NCBI GenBank assembly: GCA_020635075.1
Contig: JACKAM010000001.1
Span: 1,674,001 to 1,738,000 of the forward strand
Direction: 5' to 3'
Origin: Pseudobdellovibrionaceae bacterium
GTDB taxonomy: Bacteria; Bdellovibrionota; Bdellovibrionia; Bdellovibrionales; UBA1609
Length of the DNA: 64,000 nucleotides
The notes beneath the pieces are model-generated. The model had not been told where the DNA came from. It did no database searches and saw only the letters and a list, made by a program, of their open reading frames with translations. A program made the translations under genes and the position numbers. This document shows, in pieces, positions 43,674-51,454 of this stretch (its first letter is position 1; each line of letters starts with the position of its first letter).

Positions 43674-44594
43674 TTAATCTCTCTCTTTGGTGAATTCGAC
43701 CCAGCGATTGCGCCCCTGCTCCTTGGCTTCATAGAGGGCGTGATCCGCATGGCGAACCAATGTGCGGGCGTCAATGCCGTCTTCGCCACTTGTCAGCGCG
43801 TAGCCAAGACTGATGGTCAAACTGATCTGACACTTGTCCTTTTTAAAGACGTGCCCGTCCACACGCTCGCGCAGGCGTTCACAAAACGTCTTGGCCCCTT
43901 CACGATCTACTTCTGTGAGAATGACCAAAAACTCATCCCCACCGTAGCGGGCTGCCAGGTCGGTGCCGCGCACATTCTGCTCCAGAATCTTACCCATTTC
44001 TCCTAGGACATAGCTGCCAAACAGATGGTCATTCTGGTCATTGACGGTTTTAAAATGATCCATGTCAATCATGACGGCGGCGATCTGCCTCCCATAGCGG
44101 CGGGCGCGGGCCAATTCAAAGTCGATGCGCTCATACATGGTGCGCATATTATAAAGGCCAGTGAGATAATCCCGATCCACCATTTCCTGTAGCTTCTCAT
44201 TGGCCTTCTTGAGCTCGACGTGGACTTCTTTGGTGCGCAGACAGTTCTTTACCCGGGCAATCAACTCTTCAAAACGAAAGGGCTTGCGGATGTAATCATC
44301 TGCACCGATCTCCAGTGCATCACAAATGGTTTTAAGATCACTGCGGCCGGAGATAAAAATCACGGAAACGTAATTCTCATTTTTCCGCAGTTGCACCAGC
44401 ATATCCAAACCGGTCATATGCGGCATGTCGTGATCGGATAACACGAGATCGGGGGCAAAAGTGGAGATTTTGTCGAAGGCTTCTTGGGCCGACGAAGCAC
44501 TCTCGGTCTCGAAATTTGCCTGGACCAAGGCCTCGTTCACCACCTCTAAAACTGCTGGGTCGTCCTCGACAATCAGAATTTTTTTCTTCGTCAT
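43674..44594 (-). CDS. Response regulator with GGDEF domain (diguanylate cyclase)
   Basis: About 306 residues from ATG 44594 (AAGGAC upstream; GTG 44609 is an alternative). Residues ~4-120 are a receiver with the phospho-Asp region LVLSDHDMPHMTG and acidic pair EDD. A linker helix leads to the GGDEF domain: DYLTGLYNMRTM, MIDMDHFKTVND and active-site YGGDEF. RGTD five residues before GGDEF is the RxxD inhibitory site, so the enzyme should be active and c-di-GMP-feedback-controlled (PleD-like, with one receiver). No kinase gene is adjacent. The gene ends next to a family-1 palindrome. Confidence 0.93.
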   Translation of the reverse strand: MTKKKILIVEDDPAVLEVVNEALVQANFETESASSAQEAFDKISTFAPDLVLSDHDMPHMTGLDMLVQLRKNENYVSVIFISGRSDLKTICDALEIGADDYIRKPFRFEELIARVKNCLRTKEVHVELKKANEKLQEMVDRDYLTGLYNMRTMYERIDFELARARRYGRQIAAVMIDMDHFKTVNDQNDHLFGSYVLGEMGKILEQNVRGTDLAARYGGDEFLVILTEVDREGAKTFCERLRERVDGHVFKKDKCQISLTISLGYALTSGEDGIDARTLVRHADHALYEAKEQGRNRWVEFTKERD

Positions 44595-44723
44595 TTTGTC
44601 CTTTGTCACAATATCAATTCTACCGACATCCGCCTCTAGTTTGCAACGCCTGCCATGACCATCCTAGGTCCAGATTGCCATCCGCTTATCAGAAAATTCC
44701 CATAAAATTCCGAATAGATAGAC

Positions 44724-47258
44724 GTGGATCGCTATCTGTTATCGGGGTCGGTGACCCTGCTCATTTTGGAAATTGCTCTCCTGTTGGGTGACTTGGGTGT
44801 CATTCCATTTGATCCCCTTCATCTGCGACCATCAGTTGCGGTCACCGAGCAAATCGGATCTGTAATTAACGTCAATCAAAACGTCCGTCGCAAATCCCAA
44901 GGCTCTTTGATTTGGGAAAACTCTTCCCCCAAAGATCAACTCTATGCATTTGATTCCCTCCTTACTCTAAAAAACAGCTCGGCCAAGGTTTCTCTCCAAG
45001 GTGACATTCAACTCCAGCTGAACGAAAACACATTGGTGGTGCTTGAACCCATTGTGGAGGGAAAGTCAGAACATTTGCGCCTGAAATTTGCCCGAGGAAC
45101 CATGCGTTCAAAAACTGGCAAACAAAATCTTAATGTGCAGGCTGGAGAGTGGAGCCTTGAGGCCAAAGCCGGATCGGAAATCAGCCTAAGGACCTTTGGT
45201 GAGGACAAAGTGGAAGTGGAGGTCACCAGCGGAGAGGTGGCCCTGAACAAGGGCATCGCCGAACCATTAGGAACTCCCCTCACTTCAGGCGAAAAACTCA
45301 CTATCGATGGCAGCGAAGTCCAGGAAAAGCAAAAAGTCTCACAAGACATCACCTGGGACATGGGTAATGAATTCCACCGCCTCTACTCCCACCAATTTCC
45401 TGTTTTTCTCCAACTGCGCTGGAAGGGCGAAGCAGAAGAGTTGAGAATCATCGATAACTCGGGAGAGGAGTCTCTCCTCAAAATTCTCCCAGATCAGCGG
45501 GAAATTAGCCTACCCCTGCAGAGTGGTACCTACTTTCTCAATCTGGTAAATGGAAACTCCATTTCCAACACATTTCCGGTGAGCCTGTGGCCAGCAGAAA
45601 AACTCCATTATCTCTCCCCCCTGCCCCGTGATCGAATCAGCATGGAGTCCGAATACACTTTCTCCTGGTCCCCCTCGCAACAGGCCTCCAAGTACAGGTT
45701 ACAAATTGCCCAGGATGAAAGCTTCGAGCAGGTGATTGAGGAGCAAAAGAGTCCAACCAGTCAATTGGACCTCAAACTCCCCAAATCCGGCGTGTTTTAC
45801 TGGCGGGTCATTGCTGAAGATGACGAGGGTTTTCTCATTCCTCCCAGTTATGATCAGCTCTTTTACGGTGTTGAAAAGCCACTAGCTGCTCCCAAACTTC
45901 GCACACCCGAACCACGCCTTCCCGCGGGAGCAACAGATACTCAAGAGACCGCCCCAACCAAAAGTGTTCCTGCTGATGACTCTAAGTCAGATGACAACTC
46001 GGGGGAACAATCCACCCCCCTTTCCCCACAGGAAGAAGGCAACAATAGTCGCGGCGGAGATTTCTTTGGTGAGATGTCGGGGGTATTCCTGCACTTATGG
46101 CATGCGATTTTTCCTGTCGCACAGGCACAGGAAGGTTCACTGAAAAAAGACCCGGCCAAGGAAATAGCCGAAAAAGCCGCCTTAGAGGCGAAAAAAACCA
46201 AACAAGAAAAAAAGACCAAACCGTCCAGCAAAGCACGCAAGGTCAAAAAGAAAATCATGTTTAGCTGGTATCCGGTTCCTGAAGCCGATTATTACATCAT
46301 CGAAATCTCGGCCGCTCCGGATTTTAAGAAACCCGTTGTTGCCGAAAAAGTCCTCAAGGAAGAATACGCCTGGACCCGCTTTGAGAAGCAAAACTACTAC
46401 TGGCGGGTAGCCGCCGGACAAGAAAATGGCCGCATGGGATTGTTTAGTGAAGCGGCTCAAGTTGATCTGAGCCAAGTGGCAGATATCAGCGTCAAAGAGC
46501 TGGCCCCAGGAGTTTCTCTTGTTGCGACCCCAGCCCCCGAGCCACCGCCAAAGCCAACTCCCCCTCCGGAACCAGAGAAAAAACCAGAACCTCCGCCGGA
46601 GCCAGAGCCTCCGCCCGAGCCCGAGCCCCCACCTCCATTGCGCAAAATTGAGCAGGAGTACGCCTTTCGCTTTGTCTTTGCACCTGAGTATGTTCAATGG
46701 ACGCAGAAGAACAAAGACAAGGTTGAAGGAAAACTCTCTGGCTCTTCACTGGTGACGGCCGAAGCTGAAGTGAACACTCCCCTTGAGGAGAGAGGGCGAT
46801 TGGTCTTTCACCTTCACTTCAGCACATTCGATTGGGTGCCGGAAAACAAAAATGCCGTTCCTCTACAGGAAAACCTGGGTACCTGGAGTATGAGAACCCG
46901 ACTTTCCCATTTTCCCGCGCGGAAAAACTGGGGCTATGGTGTGGCTCTCTACCGTAGCGGCCTGCTCAAAAGATCTGAATTGGAAGTTGTTAAGTGGGAA
47001 GAACGCTTTAGTTACGGGGGAGTTCTGTCCTACCTAAAATATCTAGGAGAACGCAGTCAGTGGGAAACCGGTCTGTGGGTCACAACCGGAGACAGTATTC
47101 TTTCCACCCAATGGACCAACCGTCTAGACTACCGCATTCCATCCTGGGGAATGACCACCATTATTGGAATTGGCCTGGATGGCATTCACGAGAGCGGATC
47201 AGGAGGCGCCGAAAATATTGGTGGCGCAGCCAGCTTGCGCATCGGCTTCGAGTGGTAG
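44724..47258 (+). CDS. FecR-domain protein with Fn3-like repeats and a C-terminal barrel
   Basis: 844 residues from GTG 44724. A membrane helix (~8-25) anchors the N-terminus. A FecR-like domain covers ~70-175 (DSLLTLKNSSAKVSLQGDIQ, LKFARGTMRS). Two similar modules follow, each ending in FYWRVIAEDD or YYWRVAAGQE, separated by a Lys/Glu-rich link. A Pro-Glu-rich spacer (~600-640; PEPEPPPEPEPPP) leads to ~200 C-terminal residues with beta-barrel character, ending LRIGFEW. No FecI-type sigma gene is adjacent. The protein probably spans the envelope. It is convergent with the HExxH gene by 6 bases. Confidence 0.75.
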   Translation: MDRYLLSGSVTLLILEIALLLGDLGVIPFDPLHLRPSVAVTEQIGSVINVNQNVRRKSQGSLIWENSSPKDQLYAFDSLLTLKNSSAKVSLQGDIQLQLNENTLVVLEPIVEGKSEHLRLKFARGTMRSKTGKQNLNVQAGEWSLEAKAGSEISLRTFGEDKVEVEVTSGEVALNKGIAEPLGTPLTSGEKLTIDGSEVQEKQKVSQDITWDMGNEFHRLYSHQFPVFLQLRWKGEAEELRIIDNSGEESLLKILPDQREISLPLQSGTYFLNLVNGNSISNTFPVSLWPAEKLHYLSPLPRDRISMESEYTFSWSPSQQASKYRLQIAQDESFEQVIEEQKSPTSQLDLKLPKSGVFYWRVIAEDDEGFLIPPSYDQLFYGVEKPLAAPKLRTPEPRLPAGATDTQETAPTKSVPADDSKSDDNSGEQSTPLSPQEEGNNSRGGDFFGEMSGVFLHLWHAIFPVAQAQEGSLKKDPAKEIAEKAALEAKKTKQEKKTKPSSKARKVKKKIMFSWYPVPEADYYIIEISAAPDFKKPVVAEKVLKEEYAWTRFEKQNYYWRVAAGQENGRMGLFSEAAQVDLSQVADISVKELAPGVSLVATPAPEPPPKPTPPPEPEKKPEPPPEPEPPPEPEPPPPLRKIEQEYAFRFVFAPEYVQWTQKNKDKVEGKLSGSSLVTAEAEVNTPLEERGRLVFHLHFSTFDWVPENKNAVPLQENLGTWSMRTRLSHFPARKNWGYGVALYRSGLLKRSELEVVKWEERFSYGGVLSYLKYLGERSQWETGLWVTTGDSILSTQWTNRLDYRIPSWGMTTIIGIGLDGIHESGSGGAENIGGAASLRIGFEW

Positions 47259-47264
47259 CCCACA

Positions 47265-48272
47265 TCAGCGGAATCTAAACTTGGCCTCATAGTCACGGGA
47301 CCCCACACGCTCAGAAGTGACATAAATGTCGATTTGCAGATCGTGCTCTTCGTCCCAAACCACACTGTTCTCGTCCTGACAAAACACTTTCAGCCAAGCA
47401 CCCATGCGCACAACCCGCACATCACGATTATTGGAATCTCGCTTCCAGTACAAGTTTGAAAGCTGCCCTCCAATGGGGCGATGATGGGAATCATTGCATT
47501 TGGCAGCATTCCTAAGTCCTTGACTCAAAAACTGAGAGTGCTCCCCCCAGCTCCACCACAATTCGGGCCACTGTTCAGGCTGAGTGAAGTTCACCACCTG
47601 CCACTCCATCGTCAACCCATCGAAGAGGCGGTCAACGTGGTAAATGCCGTTGGCAAAAAATTGGCCGACCAACCCACCCAGCTCGTCCAATTCGGAATGA
47701 CTCAATAATCCAGTTTGGTGTCCCAGCTCATGGATGAGTAAGGCAAGAATGTTGGGTGTCTCCATTGCCGGCAGACCTGCCAGATAGAGGTGGTCACGGT
47801 TAATAAAGACTGGAAGTTCAGGACGAAACCCCGTACGCGCGGAGCGAACCACTCTCTCAGGTGCCTGATCAAAAAATCTGGGCGCTGATCTTGAATCGAG
47901 AAAGATCAATTTGTAAGGAAGATCCAGGTTGTCCTTAGCCACATTGAGAATTTCCAAGAGCAAAGCCTTTTGATCCCGAGATAGCTGACACTGAGGCAGT
48001 ATCAAACAGCTTCTCAACAATTGCGGCAGAGTTCTGTACACCTGATGAAAGCGCACCTCAACCACGCCACCACCGTTGCCGATGATGTCCCCGCCAATCA
48101 ACATTTGCCAAACACGCGGATCATCGACCTCGTCAATGGGTAACTCTCCAGCGAGCAGGAGTTCAACCTGGTTTTTGATGTCAAGGTCATCGGATGCCGC
48201 CACAGTGGCAGTCGTGAAAACAACACTCAATCCAAAAGCCAATAGCAACTTGTATGGCCCCAACTTCCTCAT
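47265..48272 (-). CDS. Secreted HExxH protein (putative metalloprotease)
   Basis: 335 residues with a signal peptide (MRKLGPYKLLLAFGL, cleavage near VAASDD). LIHELGHQTG near residue 193 is a zinc motif (HExxHxxG), and ELDELGGLV follows where a third ligand could sit. GGDIIGNGGG is a motif I recall in secreted proteins of this phylum. The C-terminus has a beta-rich domain with Cys. The ATG overlaps the stop of the upstream TIGR02147 gene (ATGA at 48269-48272), so the two are coupled. Substrate unknown. Confidence 0.75.
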   Translation of the reverse strand: MRKLGPYKLLLAFGLSVVFTTATVAASDDLDIKNQVELLLAGELPIDEVDDPRVWQMLIGGDIIGNGGGVVEVRFHQVYRTLPQLLRSCLILPQCQLSRDQKALLLEILNVAKDNLDLPYKLIFLDSRSAPRFFDQAPERVVRSARTGFRPELPVFINRDHLYLAGLPAMETPNILALLIHELGHQTGLLSHSELDELGGLVGQFFANGIYHVDRLFDGLTMEWQVVNFTQPEQWPELWWSWGEHSQFLSQGLRNAAKCNDSHHRPIGGQLSNLYWKRDSNNRDVRVVRMGAWLKVFCQDENSVVWDEEHDLQIDIYVTSERVGSRDYEAKFRFR

Positions 48273-49186
48273 TGCGAACTCCCCTTCAACTCCCTAGAAG
48301 CACTCAAACCAAACAGTTGAATATTGAGTTGGTAGATATTGTCACTTTTCTCACTGTGAAACTGGCTATTGAAGGATTCCAAAAAGTCCTTCAATACCGC
48401 CTGGGCCTCCTTCATCCGATTGACGTCCAAACGAAGGGTCAGACCGGACAGCATTCTCTCTGCCATACTCTGTTCTTCGATGGATTCCAGCGCCCTCTGT
48501 AACATTCCCGCATGGTGGCGGCGAATGGCGACACTGGGGCTCTCATTGCCCCCGCGCCATGGCTGACTGGAAAGACAAAGTTGCCCCTTCTCATTTCTGG
48601 TAACAATTTGACATTCTTCCAAGACTTTTAAGGCGTAATTGATTTGCGCACAGGTCACCTTGCCCCTGAGTCTTTTTTGGATCCACTCCGGGTCTTCACG
48701 AAAGCCCGGCGCTGCAATCAGGTGTTTGACGGCAATAAAGTACCAATCGGCGACGACTTTAAACTCTTCCAGGCTTAAGCGCCTCGCCGACTTGTGGGCA
48801 GAAAAGCTCTGCAGTTTTTCCAACAAACGCTCGGGATCTCGGCCACTCTTCTGAGCCTTTTCCAGCTGAACCAGAGTTTCAAAAAAATCTTTTTCGGCAG
48901 AGGTCATCTTGAGATCATGGGCTAAGGCTTGTACCATTTCTGAGGAAGGCTGTCTCTGACCCGTCAAGACCATGGTGAGACTACTGGCTGATCTGTAGCC
49001 CAATCGCTGCGCCCACTTGCTGAGGTTGTTCGATTGATGACTGTAAGAACCGCCCGGAAGACCGGCTGCTTTTAGAAAGTCCCGGTAGTCGGAAAAATCA
49101 AAAATGGACAGCCGGGATTTTCGCTCCCCCTTGTCCTTTGAATTCCCCCTTGCGGGCTTTTCTTTGCCGACGACTTCCGATTCCAC
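48269..49186 (-). CDS. TIGR02147-family protein
   Basis: 305 residues. A basic N-terminal tail (~30) is followed by SIFDFSDYRDFLKAAG and WAQRLGYRSASSLTMVLTGQ, which are characteristic of TIGR02147/DUF4423 proteins, found mainly in Bdellovibrio relatives and Fibrobacter. The rest is helical and resembles a winged-helix plus regulatory domain (LRGKVTCAQINYALKVLEEC). A DNA-binding regulator is likely. It is translationally coupled to the secreted HExxH protein downstream, which suggests that it controls or pairs with it. Confidence 0.85.
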   Translation of the reverse strand: MESEVVGKEKPARGNSKDKGERKSRLSIFDFSDYRDFLKAAGLPGGSYSHQSNNLSKWAQRLGYRSASSLTMVLTGQRQPSSEMVQALAHDLKMTSAEKDFFETLVQLEKAQKSGRDPERLLEKLQSFSAHKSARRLSLEEFKVVADWYFIAVKHLIAAPGFREDPEWIQKRLRGKVTCAQINYALKVLEECQIVTRNEKGQLCLSSQPWRGGNESPSVAIRRHHAGMLQRALESIEEQSMAERMLSGLTLRLDVNRMKEAQAVLKDFLESFNSQFHSEKSDNIYQLNIQLFGLSASRELKGSSQ

Positions 49187-49210
49187 TTAAATCCTCAATC
49201 AACTTAATTT

Positions 49211-49253
49211 AAAAATCAAAAAGGGAGTCCCCGTGGGTGTAACGGGGTCTCCC
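49211..49253 (-). terminator. Intrinsic terminator of the small secreted-protein gene
   Basis: On the minus strand GGGAGACCCCGT (rc of 49242-49253) pairs with ACGGGGACTCCC (rc of 49223-49234) with one mismatch and is followed by T5-G-A-T5 (49211-49222). It begins 13 bases after the stop at 49267. Confidence 0.9.
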
Positions 49254-49266
49254 AAATAACGACCAA

Positions 49267-49776
49267 TTACTGACAAGCAGGAATGGTAAAAGTTTTTTCA
49301 AACAAAGGGCGGTACATTCTGGAACGATCCAAGTCATCGGAGTCACGTCCACCAGCTACACGGCGATAGACTTCAATCTCATAAGAAAGAGGAATGGTGT
49401 ATTCAATATCTTCATAGCGAATGCAGTCTTCGTTATCGCGACGGTTGCGATACTCAACACATACGGTGCGAGTACCGGAAATCGGACGATAAACATATTT
49501 TTCCATTTCCTCTTCACAGTAACGCTCATCACCGCGGTCGCGCCACACAGCACACTCGGTCATTTTACGAATAGAGCGAAGGTTATCACCCTCAACGCAG
49601 ACACTGGATGCTCTCATGTACCAGCTCTCCAAGCGCAGTTGAGGCAATTCAAAGATCACACGGTGATCTTTCTGTAACACCTCCCAAGAAGCATCCTTGT
49701 CTGGAAGACGAGCTGCCTGAGCATTTAAAGATCCAATTCCTACCAAAAGGGCCACCAAAGCCATCAATGTTTTCAT
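49267..49776 (-). CDS. Small secreted Cys-containing protein, unknown function
   Basis: 169 residues: signal peptide MKTLMALVALL to about NAQAA, then a highly charged mature part with six Cys (VCVEGDN, TECAVWRD, RYCEEEME, RTVCVEYR, EDCIRYED, IPACQ) that could form three disulfides. GAGGAATT precedes the ATG. Several Tyr/Arg/Asp clusters (RNRRDNEDC) suggest a surface role, but no family is recognised. It has its own strong terminator and stands alone. Confidence 0.65.
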   Translation of the reverse strand: MKTLMALVALLVGIGSLNAQAARLPDKDASWEVLQKDHRVIFELPQLRLESWYMRASSVCVEGDNLRSIRKMTECAVWRDRGDERYCEEEMEKYVYRPISGTRTVCVEYRNRRDNEDCIRYEDIEYTIPLSYEIEVYRRVAGGRDSDDLDRSRMYRPLFEKTFTIPACQ

Positions 49777-50060
49777 GCTAATTCCTCCTCGAATTAATTT
49801 TTAAAACCAAGAGCTCTTGAAAAGAGGTTTCCCACCGACCCGGCATTTGTTTCAACGGAGTTTCACAACTTATCAAGAAAAGGTTTCACAATCTGTGACC
49901 TATCACCTCGCCCCGACATTTCTGTCGGCGCACCAAGCTATCACCATATTCAGCATGAAATTTAAGGATTTATTTCTTCCGACTAAAACACCACAGAGGC
50001 CATTAATGCTCAATAACTAGGCATATCAAAACTCAACAACGATATCTTCCTCGCCCGACT

Positions 50061-50304
50061 TTTTGTTGGTGATCCACAAAACCTTGGGCCGCCTTTTTCC
50101 GAGAGGAGGTCCGATTGCCGAGCCATCCCCGCAAATCCGAATCCTCCGCCGTCGCGCATGGGCGTATCCGAGGCGCAGCAGCGAAGGTGATGCGACCCGA
50201 AGACGCGCCTGCGGCCGAAAGGCGCGTGAGGATTTGCGGAGGATGGTCGGCAAAGGACCGACTTCCGCGAAAAAGGATTTTGTGGATCTACATGAACAAC
50301 AAAA
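50061..50304. repeat. Family-2 palindromic element, copy B
   Basis: A 244-base imperfect palindrome with outer ends TTTTGTT/AACAAAA and GATCCACAAAACC/GGATTTTGTGGATC-like arms. Inner arms pair GGTCCGATTGCCGAGCCAT with ATGGTCGGCAAAGGACC. The core 50197-50253 is identical over 57 bases to 35221-35277 in copy A. The right end is one base from the acyl-CoA-dehydrogenase stop (50306). With ~280 bases of AT-rich sequence at 49777-50060 that hold no gene I can support, it fills the gap. Confidence 0.85.
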
Positions 50305-50305
50305 T

Positions 50306-51454
50306 CTATTTTCCGAGTATTCCCCGCGCGATCAACTCCTTCATCACCTCATTGGCCCCACCATAGATGCGCTGAACGCGGGCATCGACGTATTGGCGGG
50401 AGATGGGGTATTCAGTCATGTAGCCGTAACCACCAAACAGCTGCAGACAGCGGTCAGCCACTGAGCTTTGGGTGTCAGTGATCCAATATTTGGCCATGCT
50501 CACTTCCTGAATCAATGTCTCCCCAACCATGTGGCGAGGAATCAAATCATCAAGAAAAGAATAGGCCAACTGCACCTGAGTCGCACATTCGGCAAGGGTG
50601 AAGCGGGTGTTTTGCTGAGCAGCCAAGGGTTTACCAAAAGCCTCTCTTTCCAAAACATAGTCGCGGGTCATTTGCACACAGCTGTCGGCCGCTGCAGCCG
50701 CGCCAATGGCCAGCACCAGGCGCTCCTGTTGAAGGTTTTCCATCAAATAGCGCCAGCCCTCCCCCTCTTGGCCGAGCAGGTTCTCTTTGGGAATTTCGCA
50801 GTCCTCAAAGGACAACTCAGAAGTGTCTTGGGCATGAAAACCAATTTTTTCCAGGTTCCGTCCGCGCTGAAAACCCGGGCGATCGGCCTCAACGACAAAG
50901 AGACTGATTCCTCGATGGGGCTTCCCCAGCTCGGAACTGGTGCGGGCGGAAACAATATAGAGATCTGCTATCTGTCCATTGCTGATAAAGGTTTTGGCCC
51001 CATTGAGGACATACTTGTCCTCTTTGAGCTCCGCCTTCATCCGTTGGGCGGCCAAATCCGAACCAGCATCCGGCTCGGTCATGGCAAGGGCCAACACATG
51101 CTCACCACTGATGCAACCAGGTGCCCACTTGGCCATTTGCTCCTCATTGGCAAAGTTCTCCAAGTAAGGAAAAACAATATCGCTGTGAAGCGGGAAGAAG
51201 ACCCCCGGAAAAGAATGAAAGTAAAGCTCCTCGGCCACAATTGCCGCATACCGAAAGTCAGCCCCTGCCCCGCCATACTTTTCGTCCGCCGTGGGACACA
51301 GAAAGCCCTGGGCGCCCGCCTGCAGGTAAATCTCGCGGGGGACATGACCCTGCTTTTCCCAAGACTCATAATGAGGGGCAATCTCCTCTTTTATGAATTT
51401 GCGGAAGGTATCGCGAAAAAACTCGTGCTCCTCTTCATACAAGCGGCGCTTCAT
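50306..51454 (-). CDS. Acyl-CoA dehydrogenase
   Basis: 383 residues from ATG 51454 (MKRRLYEEEHEFF); the frame continues to 51559, but that part overlaps the FadB gene. Family motifs: ADEKYGGAGADFRYAAIVAE, LALAMTEPDAGSDLAA, YVLNGAKTFISNG, FGKPLAAQQNTRF and LFGGYGYMTEYPISRQYVD (catalytic Glu in the C-terminal EVMKELIAR region). It is the soluble short/medium-chain type. It starts inside the last 20 bases of the FadB gene and so belongs to the fadA-fadB operon. A family-2 palindrome follows the stop. Confidence 0.93.
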   Translation of the reverse strand: MKRRLYEEEHEFFRDTFRKFIKEEIAPHYESWEKQGHVPREIYLQAGAQGFLCPTADEKYGGAGADFRYAAIVAEELYFHSFPGVFFPLHSDIVFPYLENFANEEQMAKWAPGCISGEHVLALAMTEPDAGSDLAAQRMKAELKEDKYVLNGAKTFISNGQIADLYIVSARTSSELGKPHRGISLFVVEADRPGFQRGRNLEKIGFHAQDTSELSFEDCEIPKENLLGQEGEGWRYLMENLQQERLVLAIGAAAAADSCVQMTRDYVLEREAFGKPLAAQQNTRFTLAECATQVQLAYSFLDDLIPRHMVGETLIQEVSMAKYWITDTQSSVADRCLQLFGGYGYMTEYPISRQYVDARVQRIYGGANEVMKELIARGILGK

